Notes: generated from the letters alone by a model not told the origin. Shown: positions 16,092-25,005, numbered from the stretch's first letter. The stretch is 64,000 nucleotides of DNA from Lysobacterales bacterium (GCA_022844165.1 JALHMH010000016.1:1-64000), one strand, 5' to 3'. A program made the numbers and translations.

Positions 16092-17081
16092 TCAAGCAAG
16101 CATACGCAACAACGCGCGCCGTGCGCCGTCCATCACCGTTGGATCGATTTCAACGACTGGGGTCAGCGAGCGTAGACATTGTTCGATCTTGGGCAGCGTA
16201 ATGCGACGCATATGTGGGCATAGATTGCAGGGCCGCGTGAACTCGACGTTCGGCAGTTCCACCGCCAGGTTGTCGGCCATCGAACACTCGGTAATCAGCA
16301 ACACGCGCGTTGCGCCGCTACTGCGAATATCGCCGGACATCGCAGCGGTCGATCCGACAAAATCTGCTTGCGCGAGCACATCGGGCGGGCACTCGGGATG
16401 TGCCAGCACGCGAATACCTGGCGCGCGATAGCTTCGGATTTGCGCGCCGGTGAAACGCTCGTGAACTTCGCAGGCGCCGTGCCAGAGCACGAGCTTCTTG
16501 TCGGTCTTTCCGGCCACATGCGCGCCCAGATATCGATCAGGCAAAAAAATGACGGTGTCGCTGTTTTGCGCGTTGACGATCTCGACCGCATTGGCCGACG
16601 TGCAGCACACGTCCGACGCGGCTTTGACCGCAGCGGACGTATTGACGTAGGTCACCACGGGCGCGCCTGGGTAACGCTCGCGTAGAAGTTTTATATCGCG
16701 CGGCGAGATCGATTCGGACAACGAGCAGCCGGCCGCCAGATCGGGAATCAGCACGGTCTTGGTCGGATTCAAGATTTTCGCCGTCTCGGCCATGAAATGT
16801 ACGCCGCACATGACGATCACGTCGGCATCCACATTCATGGCCAGTCGCGCCAGTGCCAACGAGTCGCCCGTAATGTCGGCAACCGTATTGAAGATCTCGG
16901 GCGCCTGGTAGTTGTGCGCAAGAACGATCGCATTGCGTTCTCGCTTAAGCCTGCGAATCGCATCAATCGACGGCAAGTAAAGTTGCCAGTCGAGTGGCGA
17001 AATACGGTGTTGTACGCGTTCGTACAGCGGCGCGTAATGACTCGCGAGGTCAGTGTCGTCGGGGGTTTCGATACGGTCCAT
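16092..17081 (-). CDS. nadA: Quinolinate synthase A
   Basis: Condenses iminoaspartate with dihydroxyacetone phosphate to quinolinate in bacterial NAD synthesis. The three Fe-S cysteines are visible in VIVMCGVHFMAE, ASDVCCTSANAVE and RPCNLCPHMRRITL, along with the substrate motif VLAHNYQAPEI. ATG 17081 is chosen over an in-frame start at 17129 because the extra 16 residues are not conserved. No nadB or nadC is adjacent; nadE is in the same window at 38567-40177. The window also encodes a 3-hydroxyanthranilate dioxygenase, which could provide a second route to quinolinate. Confidence 0.95.
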   Translation of the reverse strand: MDRIETPDDTDLASHYAPLYERVQHRISPLDWQLYLPSIDAIRRLKRERNAIVLAHNYQAPEIFNTVADITGDSLALARLAMNVDADVIVMCGVHFMAETAKILNPTKTVLIPDLAAGCSLSESISPRDIKLLRERYPGAPVVTYVNTSAAVKAASDVCCTSANAVEIVNAQNSDTVIFLPDRYLGAHVAGKTDKKLVLWHGACEVHERFTGAQIRSYRAPGIRVLAHPECPPDVLAQADFVGSTAAMSGDIRSSGATRVLLITECSMADNLAVELPNVEFTRPCNLCPHMRRITLPKIEQCLRSLTPVVEIDPTVMDGARRALLRMLA

Positions 17082-17221
17082 AGTGTCGCGCTTTCTGCGT
17101 GCGTGGAGAATTATGCTACTTATGAGCATAAATAAGTCAAATGACGCGTTGGCATTGCTGCATTGCTATCGGCGTCGGTGACCGCTATTAAGCGCAGTAT
17201 TGTGACTCGCGGGCTGCGCTT

Positions 17222-18091
17222 TTGAACGTTTACGCTGTCGGAGATGTGCAGGGTTGTTACGACTCGCTGCAGCGCCTGATCGAACGGCTGGCGTTCGATC
17301 CTGCCCGGGATCGCCTGTGGTTCACGGGCGATCTGGTCAATCGTGGTGGTCAATCGCTGGAGACGTTGCGATATATCAAGGGGCTGGGAGACGCAGCCGT
17401 TGCGGTACTGGGCAATCACGACTTGCATTTGGTGGCGGAGAGCGTAAAGCAGCTGGAACGTCGGCAAAAGAATGCCGATTTGAAACGGGTACTGGAGGCA
17501 CCGGATGGCGAGGAACTGGTGGCCTGGCTTCGCCATCGTCCCTTGTTGCATCATGATCCACAATTGCGCTTTGTGATGGTTCACGCGGGCCTCTCTCCGC
17601 AGTGGACGCTGGAACGCGCCAAGGGCGAGGCAGACCGTGTCGAGCGCGAGTTGCGCGATAAGGACTTCAAGAACATCCTGTTGCGCATGTATGGTGACAA
17701 ACCGCGCGGTTGGAGCCGTCGCCTGAAGGGCCTGGATCGCACCCGCGCGACGATCAACGTGTTCACGCGGATGCGTTTTTGCGACACCCAGGGCCAGCTG
17801 CATTTCGATGCTAAAGGCGCGCCAGGCACGCAGCCGGCCGGCTATTACCCTTGGTTCGAAGTTCCAGGGCACAAACCACGCGAGGTTCGCGTTGTCACCG
17901 GGCACTGGTCGGCGCTCGGGCGCTTCGAAGGCATGGGCGTGTACGGCACTGATACCGGTTGCGTGTGGGGCGGAGCACTCACTGCGCTCAAACTTGGCCC
18001 ACAGCCGGAGTTCATTTCGGTACCAAGTGTGGGACTTGGCAATCACGACCAGGATCGCGATTGCGCCGACGAAATGGGGGATCGGGACTAG
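17222..18091 (+). CDS. apaH: Symmetrical bis(5'-nucleosyl)-tetraphosphatase
   Basis: Hydrolyses Ap4A to two ADP and can remove Np4 RNA caps. The calcineurin-like metallophosphatase motifs are all present: YAVGDVQGCYDSL, FTGDLVNRG, VLGNHDLHL, VMVHAGLSP and VTGHWSALG. At 289 residues it is near the usual length. The start is TTG 17222. The stop codon TAG (18089-18091) lies in the CTAG tetramer bordering repeat copy C, which abuts the gene, so the last few residues may have been reshaped by that insertion. Confidence 0.93.
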   Translation: MNVYAVGDVQGCYDSLQRLIERLAFDPARDRLWFTGDLVNRGGQSLETLRYIKGLGDAAVAVLGNHDLHLVAESVKQLERRQKNADLKRVLEAPDGEELVAWLRHRPLLHHDPQLRFVMVHAGLSPQWTLERAKGEADRVERELRDKDFKNILLRMYGDKPRGWSRRLKGLDRTRATINVFTRMRFCDTQGQLHFDAKGAPGTQPAGYYPWFEVPGHKPREVRVVTGHWSALGRFEGMGVYGTDTGCVWGGALTALKLGPQPEFISVPSVGLGNHDQDRDCADEMGDRD

Positions 18092-18343
18092 AGTCCTTGA
18101 CGGAGCCGGATCTGTACATTTGAGTCAAATTTTCTGCGCAGCGGCTTTGGCAGTTGAAGCCCCCTTGAGTACAAGGGGGGTGAGGATCGGCGCTTACACG
18201 CCGCGAGGCGTGTGCCGAGCCGAACGACCGGCGGCTGTGCCGCCGGGCCGGAAATGAGCGCGCAGCGCTCAATGGGGGTTTTGGCAAGTACGGTGTCTGG
18301 CGAAGCCAACAATGCTCGGCGGTCTGAGGCGAAGCCTCGCTAG
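18088..18343 (+). repeat. CTAR-bounded hairpin element, copy C
   Basis: Complete 256-bp copy with CTAG at both ends (18088-18091 and 18340-18343). Shares all modules of the family: GAGTCAAATTTTC, CCCCCTTGAGTACAAGGGGGG, GGATCGGCGCTTACACGCCG, CGGCGGCTGTGCCGCCGGGC and the terminal hairpin GAGGCGAAGCCTC. The left CTAG supplies the apaH stop codon. Confidence 0.9.
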
Positions 18344-18350
18344 CACATTG

Positions 18351-18493
18351 TTGAGAAACGCACTTCCTGTGCGTTTCTCAAGTCGCGAGTCCGGCACATG
18401 TCCGGACTCGCTCTCCATGGATCAAGCACTTAAGTGCTCGACCCATGTGCGAACCATCTATGGTTCGCGCCCGCCGGCTGTTTCTCAACAGCC
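18351..18493. repeat. Row of five adjacent hairpins
   Basis: Immediately after repeat copy C: TTGAGAAACGCAC (18351-18363) pairs perfectly with 18369-18381; GCGAGTCCGG (18385-18394) pairs with 18402-18411; 18416-18447 is a 32-nt near-palindrome centred on AGCACTTAAGTGCT with two mismatched pairs; GCGAACCA (18449-18456) pairs with 18461-18468; GGCTGTT (18476-18482) pairs with 18487-18493. No ORF with coding character is seen. The remaining 18494-18704 has no recognisable feature beyond the upstream region of the next gene. Confidence 0.8.
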
Positions 18494-18704
18494 TGCCAGG
18501 AGCGGAAACGGGGCTCGAGTTGCGCTCGTTGCTGCGGAAAGTGATCGTCGCCACAGCATCTATTGGTGAATGCAAACTCCCGTGTCCGCTGCCCCGTCTC
18601 GCGTTTCTGCAACCAAAAATGGCCCTTTTGCGTTCGAAACTGCGTACCGTGACGTTTACAACGGTTAGACTTTTCCGTCACCCAAACCAATTTGGAGATC
18701 CCTG

Positions 18705-19427
18705 ATGCGCGTGATGAACCTACTGGCAGCTTCTGTACTCGCGGTCGTGGCCTTTGCACCGCAGGCCGCGCTGGCCCGCGGCGACAAACCCACAGTCGCG
18801 GTGACCGAATTCGACAACCAATCTGGCGCCGGCTGGTGGCGCGGCGGTGTGGGCTGGGAACTGGCAGGCATGTTGAGCAACGAACTGAGCGCAACCGGTG
18901 CCTTTAAAGTGCTGGAGCGCGAACAGATCCGCGCCGTGCTCGATGAGCAGAACCTGGCAGCATCAGGCCGCGTCGCAGCGGGTACGGGCGCCAAAATCGG
19001 CCAACTGACCGGCGCCCAGTTTCTGGTCACCGGCACTGTCACGGCCTATGAGGAAGAAACCGCAAGCACAGGCGGCGGCATTAGCTTTGGCGGCGTCTCG
19101 CTCGGTGGCAGCAGCGAAAAAGCTTATCTGGCGGTCGACCTGCGCGTAATCAATGCAACCACTGGCGAAGTCGACTTTTCACGCACGATTGAGGGCACCA
19201 GCAAAGGTGGCGGCATGAGCGTCGGCCTGTATCGTGGTGGCTTCGGCGGAACGCTGGAAAGTCAGAACAAAACGCCTGCCGGCAAAGCCATCCGCGCCGC
19301 ACTGGTTGAAATCACTGACTACCTTGAGTGCGTGATGGTGAAGCAAACGGATCGTTGCATGCGCGAATACGAGGCCAAAGAGGACGCACGACGCGAACGT
19401 ACGCGCGGTGCGCTGGATCTGGAATGA
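18705..19427 (+). CDS. CsgG/HfaB-family envelope protein
   Basis: A 240-residue secreted protein with a signal peptide (LLAASVLAVVAFAPQAALA). The pattern KPTVAVTEFDNQSGAGWW, LAGMLSNELSATGAFKVLER, GAKIGQLTGAQFLVTGTVTA and INATTGEVDFSRTIEG matches CsgG-like proteins, which form outer-membrane pores for curli or holdfast export, or act as periplasmic relatives of TolB. There is no lipobox Cys at the signal cleavage site, unlike true CsgG, so a soluble periplasmic role is possible. GGAG precedes ATG 18705. No curli genes are nearby. Confidence 0.75.
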   Translation: MRVMNLLAASVLAVVAFAPQAALARGDKPTVAVTEFDNQSGAGWWRGGVGWELAGMLSNELSATGAFKVLEREQIRAVLDEQNLAASGRVAAGTGAKIGQLTGAQFLVTGTVTAYEEETASTGGGISFGGVSLGGSSEKAYLAVDLRVINATTGEVDFSRTIEGTSKGGGMSVGLYRGGFGGTLESQNKTPAGKAIRAALVEITDYLECVMVKQTDRCMREYEAKEDARRERTRGALDLE

Positions 19428-19453
19428 GCTGAACGCATCGCGTTTCACCAATA

Positions 19454-19488
19454 AACAACTGAGCCCGCGAAAGCGGGCTCCGTTGTTT
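19454..19488. terminator. Bidirectional terminator between convergent genes
   Basis: GAGCCCGC (19461-19468), loop GAAA, GCGGGCTC (19473-19480), extended outward by AACAAC and GTTGTT. The strong stem lies between the convergent CsgG-like and pspC genes. Confidence 0.75.
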
Positions 19489-19532
19489 GCGGCGTGCTAT
19501 GGCCTGGCGGCAGCCAGCGCCCAGTCCTTAGA

Positions 19533-19976
19533 CTACATCCGGCCCTTCTTCAATTCGCGGTCAATCTCGTACTGCGTGCTGGTCATGTAGGCCTCCATGG
19601 CCCGCAGCCGATCTTCCATTTCGCGCAATCGAAATGCCAACTCTTCTCGTGATGCCATTGGCGTCGGTGGTGGCGCATGCGGTGGCGATGCCGTCCAACG
19701 CTCGGCGCTCATCCAGCGCATCGACCGGGCGGGAATGAACAGCGCCATCACCACGTAACCCAATACCACCAATGGAACCAATGGCGTCAGGCATGCGGCG
19801 ATGCCCACGAGCCGCAAGGCGGTCAGGTTCCAACCAAAGTGCACCGACAGACCGGCCATCACGCCAGCCAACCAGCGGTTATCTACATCGCGGTAGAGCT
19901 TTCGCGGCTCATACCGTGCGTCCATCGCACTCATTGCTGCGGCTCCGTGATCGTAGCGATAAGAGTATGCGTTCAT
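19533..19976 (-). CDS. pspC: Phage shock protein C (PspC domain)
   Basis: About 147 residues. The PspC domain is at residues 25-85: RKLYRDVDNRWLAGVMAGLS, FGWNLTALRLVGIAACLTPL and VLGYVVMALFIPA, giving one or two membrane passes. The C-terminal coiled-coil (ELAFRLREMEDRLRAMEAYM) is cytosolic. PspC with PspB senses envelope stress and releases or recruits PspA at the inner membrane. ATG 19976 overlaps the pspB end by 4 bp and has AGGA upstream; the longer frame from 20063 would run inside pspB. Confidence 0.88.
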   Translation of the reverse strand: MNAYSYRYDHGAAAMSAMDARYEPRKLYRDVDNRWLAGVMAGLSVHFGWNLTALRLVGIAACLTPLVPLVVLGYVVMALFIPARSMRWMSAERWTASPPHAPPPTPMASREELAFRLREMEDRLRAMEAYMTSTQYEIDRELKKGRM

Positions 19977-20197
19977 GTGCGTCCTCGCCAAGTCGGATGA
20001 TCGGCGTCGAGAATTCTCTCCAAGGTGCGAATCCGTTCTTCCATGCGCCGCGCTGTCGACCACAGATCGCCCTGATCGATCTCAGGCGGCGTCGGAGGAG
20101 GTGCCGGCGTGCGTTTGCTGCGGTAGTGCAGCACCAGCCAGATCGGCATCACCACCACAAGGAACAGAATCAGCGGAACTTCCAGTACCGCCCACAT
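19973..20197 (-). CDS. pspB: Phage shock protein B-like membrane protein
   Basis: A small single-pass protein: hydrophobic LEVPLILFLVVVMPIWLVLH near the N-terminus and a charged helix RRMEERIRTLERILD at the C-terminus, the leucine-zipper-like layout of PspB. It lies between pspA and pspC in the usual order. ATG 20197 has AAGGGG about 9 nt upstream; the GTG at 20203, directly after the pspA stop codon, is too close to that site. It overlaps pspC by 4 bp, so the three genes should be translated together. Confidence 0.85.
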   Translation of the reverse strand: MWAVLEVPLILFLVVVMPIWLVLHYRSKRTPAPPPTPPEIDQGDLWSTARRMEERIRTLERILDADHPTWRGRT

Positions 20198-20203
20198 GGC
20201 CAC

Positions 20204-20875
20204 TTACCCCTTCTGTTGTTGCTGTACGCGCGCCTTCAGCGCCTCTAACTCGCCTTTGATCCGATCCTGCGCCTCCAGTTCAGCGAAGGCCTGATTCAAA
20301 CTCTTGGCCCGACCCAGGTCTAAAGCTTCCGCTTGCGCTTCCACCGCGTCAATGCGCCGTTCGGCATAGTCGAATCGATTCAACATGTCGTCGATTTTCG
20401 CCGAGTGAATCTGCGTGCGCGCTTTGAGCGACGTATGCGCGTTCTGAGCGCGCATGACGATCGTCCGCTGACGCGCCTTTGCGTCCTGCAGCTTCGCCTG
20501 CAGCTTTGCGATATCGTCGTTGAGCTTTGCCAGGTTTTCGCCGAGCAACTCCAGATCACGCGCAACCGCTTTGTGCTGGTCGGCGAGATTGGCTTTGTGC
20601 GTCAGCGCTGCGGCAGCCAGATCGTCGCGATCCTTGCGCAGCGCCAATTCGGCCTTTTGCTCCCATTCCTGCTGCTCAAGCCCAAGCAGACCCAACTGCC
20701 GTTCGCGGTCCTTACGTTCGGCGATGACCTTGGCGGCGGCCGATCTGACCTCGACCAACGTATCTTCCATTTCCTGGATCATCAACCGCACAATTTTCTC
20801 CGGATCCTCCGCTTTGTCCAAAAGCGAGTTCAGGTTGGCGTTGACGATGTCGGACAAGCGGGAAAAAACACCCAT
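20204..20875 (-). CDS. pspA: Phage shock protein A (PspA/IM30 family)
   Basis: A 223-residue almost entirely helical protein starting MGVFSRLSDIVNANLNSLLD, EDPEKIVRLMIQEMEDTLVE, the standard PspA/Vipp1 N-terminal amphipathic helix, followed by long coiled coils. PspA is an ESCRT-III-like membrane-repair protein and, in enterobacteria, the inhibitor of PspF. First gene of pspABC. AGGAG precedes ATG 20875 and a sigma-54 type promoter lies 45-60 bp further upstream. No pspF gene is seen in the window. Confidence 0.93.
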   Translation of the reverse strand: MGVFSRLSDIVNANLNSLLDKAEDPEKIVRLMIQEMEDTLVEVRSAAAKVIAERKDRERQLGLLGLEQQEWEQKAELALRKDRDDLAAAALTHKANLADQHKAVARDLELLGENLAKLNDDIAKLQAKLQDAKARQRTIVMRAQNAHTSLKARTQIHSAKIDDMLNRFDYAERRIDAVEAQAEALDLGRAKSLNQAFAELEAQDRIKGELEALKARVQQQQKG

Positions 20876-20920
20876 TGCGTTACTCCTGTCTGAAGACCCT
20901 CATCGGGTACGAGAACCGCA

Positions 20921-20936
20921 TTCAATTGCCGTGCCA
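20921..20936 (-). promoter_or_regulatory. Sigma-54 promoter of the psp operon
   Basis: On the minus strand TGGCACGGCAATTGAA matches the -24/-12 consensus (TGGCACG-N4-TTGC) except for A at the last position, as in the enterobacterial pspA promoter where that position also deviates. It lies about 46-60 bp before pspA. Activation by a PspF-type enhancer-binding protein encoded elsewhere is expected. Confidence 0.75.
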
Positions 20937-20988
20937 TTACATAAAGCACCCTATAATCAAACACATAACAGCGGAAAGTGGTCGCCTG

Positions 20989-21045
20989 CCCAGGCGTTGG
21001 TAGCGAATTGCACTAAACTTGTGCTGAACTCGCCAGACGCCTGGG
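20989..21045. repeat. 57-bp inverted repeat between pspA and FKBP gene
   Basis: CCCAGGCGTTGG (20989-21000) pairs with CCAGACGCCTGGG (21033-21045) with one bulge, and an inner GCAC/GTGC pair lies near the centre. It sits between the divergent psp and FKBP promoters and could be an operator or a structured leader; no protein can be named. Confidence 0.5.
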
Positions 21046-21160
21046 TATCGGGTGAGTGACCGATCAATTTCGATTCGCCTATGATCCGCGGCGCTCGTGT
21101 TGCGCTAGCGCCGCGCTTGATAATGCGGCAACGAGTTTTCTTTTCTTCCCGGAGGTTTCG

Positions 21161-21877
21161 ATGAAGTTGCACGGCTTGGCGGCCGCGGTCGCCCTGGTTT
21201 TGTCTCCGCTGGCCTTTGCGCAAACGCCGGCTGCCGCGCCTGCGGCTGCGCCCACCGCGCCCACCGCGCCTCTCGATAAGACCAAGCTGTCGTACGCCGT
21301 CGGCTATCAGTTTGGCGCTGATTTGAAAGAACGAGGCGTACAGGTCGATATCAACGGCGTCATTCGCGCACTACAGGATGGGTTCTCTGGAAAAGAGGTT
21401 GCCTATCCGCGCGAACAGTTGGCCGAACAGATGGAAATCCTCGAAAACAAGCTGCGGACCGAAGCCGAAGCGAAGTTCAAGAAGCTGTCGGCTGACAACA
21501 AGGCGGCCAGCGAAAAGTTCATGGCTGAGAATCGTGCCAAGAAGGGCATCGTCGCGCTGCCTTCCGGCATTCAGTACCGTGTGATCGAAGAGGGCAACGG
21601 CACACGTCCGACCGCGAAAAGTGAGGTGACGGTGCACTATCGCGGCTCGCTCACCAGCGGCTTTGAGTTCGATTCCTCTTTCGCGCGTGGTGTGCCGGCG
21701 AAGTTCCAGGTCGACCAGGTGCTCAAAGGCTGGCAGGAAGTATTGCCGCTGATGCGCGTCGGCGATCATTGGCAGATTTTCCTGCCTCCGGACCAAGCCT
21801 ATGGCGAACGTGGCCCACGCCCGATCGGCCCTAATCAGGCGCTCATCTTCGACATCAAGCTTGTCGAAGTGAAATGA
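21161..21877 (+). CDS. FKBP-type peptidyl-prolyl isomerase (Mip/FkpA-like)
   Basis: A 238-residue periplasmic foldase. A signal peptide (KLHGLAAAVALVLSPLAFAQ) and an Ala/Pro linker are followed by the FKBP N-terminal dimerisation domain (LSYAVGYQFGADLKERG, about residues 45-130) and the FKBP domain (IQYRVIEEGNGTRPT, VTVHYRGSLTSGFEFDSS, GWQEVLPLMRVGDHWQIFLP, YGERG). ATG 21161 has CGGAGG 7-8 nt upstream; the in-frame start at 21056 is not credible. It is transcribed divergently from psp, another envelope-stress unit. Confidence 0.9.
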   Translation: MKLHGLAAAVALVLSPLAFAQTPAAAPAAAPTAPTAPLDKTKLSYAVGYQFGADLKERGVQVDINGVIRALQDGFSGKEVAYPREQLAEQMEILENKLRTEAEAKFKKLSADNKAASEKFMAENRAKKGIVALPSGIQYRVIEEGNGTRPTAKSEVTVHYRGSLTSGFEFDSSFARGVPAKFQVDQVLKGWQEVLPLMRVGDHWQIFLPPDQAYGERGPRPIGPNQALIFDIKLVEVK

Positions 21878-21906
21878 CGCTCGTTTGATAAAATTCGCGG
21901 ATATCG

Positions 21907-21940
21907 ACAATCGCCGGCCTCAAGCCGGCGATCGTTGTTT
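21907..21940 (+). terminator. Stem-loop terminator after the FKBP gene
   Basis: ACAATCGCCGGC (21907-21918), loop CTCAA, GCCGGCGATCGTTGT, then TTT. The stem of nine core pairs with flanking ACAA/TTGT pairs is placed between convergent genes. Confidence 0.7.
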
Positions 21941-21983
21941 CGGCGTTGGCGATTCCAGCGCATTGCTGGCGCCTCTGCTCAGC

Positions 21984-22625
21984 TCAGGCGCGAGGCACTG
22001 ACCAGGTCATTCGTTGATGCTGCCACGTCGTCCGGAGCCAGCCGTGTTTTGCGTATCGCCGAGCGCTGGTGATGATCGTAGCCGGTAACGATTCGAGTGC
22101 CAGACCTTGCTGGCGCCCGCGCCGCACCAGCGCCATGTCCTCGCCATAGCTTCGGCGCTCCTCGAATTGGCCTAACGCATCGAAAACAGCGCGCGGCATG
22201 ATCAATCCCTGATCGCCAAAAGGCAAAGCGAACCAGCGACAGCGCAGGCGTACGCCGAATTCGTTAATGCGCATCAGCATCGGGCCATTCTCGAAGCGAA
22301 GCTGGAAGTATCCGATGGCGGCTGGCCGCCGTGCCGCGAAGTCAAGTGCCTGCGTCAGTACTGACAAATCGACCCGCGAATCGGCGTGCAGGAACCACAG
22401 TGTTGCGCCAGCGGTCGCTCGGGCGCCCAGGTTCTGCTGCCGTGCACGGCCCGGCCGACCGTCGATCCAGCGCCGTCTTTTGGGCCGGGCCTGAACATCG
22501 CCACGCGCAAACACCAGCAGCACATCCAGATCGGGCGCCAGCGCATCCAGTGCGTTTAAGAGCCCAGGCCACGCCCGATCGCCTGGGCCGACAGGAATCA
22601 CGACCGAGAGATCGGCAGCGCTCAC
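21984..22625 (-). CDS. Glycosyltransferase family 2 (TIGR04283-like)
   Basis: A 213-residue GT-A fold protein: [20 protein letters not shown] at the N-terminus, [31 protein letters not shown] (the DxD-like acidic site), [20 protein letters not shown] and [16 protein letters not shown]. This pattern is that of the small family often annotated as rSAM/selenodomain-associated or arsenosugar-biosynthesis glycosyltransferases. The acceptor is unknown. The start is GTG 22625, overlapping the metJ stop by 4 bp, so it is the last gene of the gspC-gspD-metJ string. Confidence 0.75.
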   Translation of the reverse strand: MSAADLSVVIPVGPGDRAWPGLLNALDALAPDLDVLLVFARGDVQARPKRRRWIDGRPGRARQQNLGARATAGATLWFLHADSRVDLSVLTQALDFAARRPAAIGYFQLRFENGPMLMRINEFGVRLRCRWFALPFGDQGLIMPRAVFDALGQFEERRSYGEDMALVRRGRQQGLALESLPATIITSARRYAKHGWLRTTWQHQRMTWSVPRA

Positions 22626-22861
22626 TCCGGCCTCGCCAGCTCCTCGTCGGTTGGCAACGGCTGCCCGGTGTAAGCATGCAGAAACGCCTCGGTCAGCAGC
22701 TCGGAAATGGTGCCATGGCGCAGCTTATTGATCTGCCGCCGTGTGCGTTCGTCCGTCAGAATCTTCAGCACATGCACCGGGATGGTCACGGTGATTTTCT
22801 TCGTCGCTTCGGCGCGCCGGCCGCGATCGATATAGGGATTGACGTACTTCGCTTTGCTCAT
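22622..22861 (-). CDS. metJ: Short MetJ methionine repressor
   Basis: A 79-residue protein strongly matching the N-terminal three quarters of Met[21 protein letters not shown] (beta-strand arm that enters the DNA groove), [40 protein letters not shown] and [10 protein letters not shown]. MetJ is a ribbon-helix-helix dimer that represses methionine genes with S-adenosylmethionine as corepressor. Enterobacterial MetJ has about 105 residues; here the last 25 or so are absent, in part of the region that follows the corepressor-binding helix. ATG 22861 overlaps the gspD stop by 4 bp. Confidence 0.88.
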   Translation of the reverse strand: MSKAKYVNPYIDRGRRAEATKKITVTIPVHVLKILTDERTRRQINKLRHGTISELLTEAFLHAYTGQPLPTDEELARPE

Positions 22862-25005
22862 TCCTCAGCCCCCTTTTTTAGAAAATCCTCGTACTCCGGC
22901 AGCAACGGCGCAGCCGATTGATCCAAAAGCCCGTCGCTTTGCTCGCGCGCGCGAATTTGCTCTGAGCGAATGAAGTTGTACTTCTCGCTGGAAATGGCCG
23001 ACTCGGTGATGCCATCGCGTGCAATTGTCGGCTTGAGAAACACCAGCAAATTGCGGCGTTCTTTGGTGGTCTGACGGCTCTTGAACAAATTGCCGATCAG
23101 CGGGATATCGCCAAGGCCGGGTACTTTCTGTATCGACTCGCGCAACTCCTCGCTGGTCAGTCCGCCGAGCACGAGCATGCCGCGGTCAGGCACCAATACG
23201 CGCGTTTTCAGCTTTCGCGTGTTGGTGATCAAATCGACCGCGCCTTGCTGATTCGAAGGCGCCAAACTCGACACTTCAAGATCCAAATCAAGCACCACCG
23301 CATCGCCCTGATTGATATGCGGGGTCACAATGAGCTTCAGGCCCACTTCTTTGCGATCGATGGTTTGGAACGGATTGACGACGCCTGCCTGCCCGTTGTT
23401 TCCTCCAGAGACGTTGCTGGCGCCTGTCGCGGCGTACTGGCCCGTCAGAAACGGCACTTCCTGGCCGACGCTCAACTCAGCTTCTTGATGATCCAGCGTC
23501 ATCGTCGAGGGTGTCGACAGCACATTGGTGGCGGTGTCGCCGGTCAGTGCTTTGGCCAACGCGCCGATGCGTACAAACTGATCGTCCGATCCTGGCAGTT
23601 GTGCGGAACCCAGGATGTAGCCGATGTTCAGGCCGCCAGAGCCGGCCAGCAATGATGGGTTCTGCGCGATACCGAAAATGCCACCGGTGCCGCTGGTGCC
23701 TGGGAAATTCGTGCCGCCGAGAAAGCCGCGATCGGTGAACTCATCGTCCGTGGCTTGCCACTGAATGCCCAGTTCGCGCGCCGTCTGATCGTTGACTTCG
23801 GCGATGATCGCTTCGATCAGTACTTGCGCTCGACGGATATCGAGCTGCCGGACAACGTTGCGCAGCTCTTTGATCACGGCCGGCGGCGCTGTCAGCACGA
23901 GCGCGTTGGTTTCTTTGTGGGCGCGAACGAAGCTTGTGGTGCCAACGCCTTCTTTGCCAGTCGTTGCGACTTCCTTATCCAGCAAACTACTGAGCGAAGT
24001 CTCCAGAATCGGCACCAGTTCCTCGGCATCGGCGTACGCCAGATAGATCACCTGTGTCGAGTCGCCTGCGCCGAGGGGCGTGTCTAGATTGGCCACCAAC
24101 GCCTTGTAACGCAGCCGCCGTCCGCGATCGCCAGCGATCAATACCGAATTGGTGCGCTCGTCCGCTGCGATCTTGTTGCCTGCAGCGTCGTTCGCAGGTT
24201 GCAACATCGTCAGCGTGCGCACCACCTCGGCCGCGTTGGCGTGTGTCAACGGTACTATTTCGATCTCGCTTTCGCTTTGCTGATCAAGGCGACGGATGAT
24301 GCTTTCGATACGCGCCACATTGCCGGCACGATCGGTGATCACCAGTGTATTCGAGCTTTGATGCGGAATCAGCTGTGCGCCTTGCGGCATCAGCTGGCGC
24401 ATCGCTGTGGCCATGTCGGTTGGCGAAATGTGCTTAAGTTCGATGATCCGTGTGACCAGCGCATCGCTGTTTCCGGCGTCAATACCGGCATCGGTGCTGG
24501 CAGCCACTTCAGGCACAATTTTGACAATGTTCCCGGCAGATATGGCCGCGAAGCCGTTGACCCGCAGTACCGACAAGAACACGTTGTAGAGCTGATCCTG
24601 ATTCATGGGCGTCTGCGAAATCACCGTAACTTTGCCGGTCACGCGTGGATCGACGACGAAATTCTTGCCGGTCGCTTCCGACACCAGGCTGATGAAACTG
24701 GTGATCTCGGCATCTTTCAGGTTCAACACCTGCGTACCTGGCAACGGCGGAGCGGGTTCGCCTGCCGTATACAACGGCGTCGGCTGAGCTACGGTTGCGA
24801 CGAAAGCAGGATCGGATTGGGCAAGAACGGCGGTCCCGATGGACAATCCTGCGGCAAACCCGCAGCAGCGAAGAGCGCGCACCAAGCCCATTGCTCGCGA
24901 ATTGCCATGCGATGATGAAGGCTGCACCGAAGGCTCCAAATCACGGCTTCGAGTCCAAAACCTCGACTTTGGTTTTTCGTGCCCCACAGTTCCTCGTAAC
25001 TTCAT
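22858..25005 (-). CDS. gspD: Type II secretion secretin GspD
   Basis: Forms the outer-membrane pore of type II secretion. After a signal peptide ([20 protein letters not shown], about residues 40-62) come the N0 domain ([36 protein letters not shown]), N1-N3 repeats ([51 protein letters not shown]) and the secretin domain ([56 protein letters not shown]). ATG 25005 overlaps gspC by 4 bp; ATG 24891 would begin right at the signal peptide and may be the true start. Other gsp genes are not in the window. Confidence 0.92.
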   Translation of the reverse strand: MKLRGTVGHEKPKSRFWTRSRDLEPSVQPSSSHGNSRAMGLVRALRCCGFAAGLSIGTAVLAQSDPAFVATVAQPTPLYTAGEPAPPLPGTQVLNLKDAEITSFISLVSEATGKNFVVDPRVTGKVTVISQTPMNQDQLYNVFLSVLRVNGFAAISAGNIVKIVPEVAASTDAGIDAGNSDALVTRIIELKHISPTDMATAMRQLMPQGAQLIPHQSSNTLVITDRAGNVARIESIIRRLDQQSESEIEIVPLTHANAAEVVRTLTMLQPANDAAGNKIAADERTNSVLIAGDRGRRLRYKALVANLDTPLGAGDSTQVIYLAYADAEELVPILETSLSSLLDKEVATTGKEGVGTTSFVRAHKETNALVLTAPPAVIKELRNVVRQLDIRRAQVLIEAIIAEVNDQTARELGIQWQATDDEFTDRGFLGGTNFPGTSGTGGIFGIAQNPSLLAGSGGLNIGYILGSAQLPGSDDQFVRIGALAKALTGDTATNVLSTPSTMTLDHQEAELSVGQEVPFLTGQYAATGASNVSGGNNGQAGVVNPFQTIDRKEVGLKLIVTPHINQGDAVVLDLDLEVSSLAPSNQQGAVDLITNTRKLKTRVLVPDRGMLVLGGLTSEELRESIQKVPGLGDIPLIGNLFKSRQTTKERRNLLVFLKPTIARDGITESAISSEKYNFIRSEQIRAREQSDGLLDQSAAPLLPEYEDFLKKGAEE

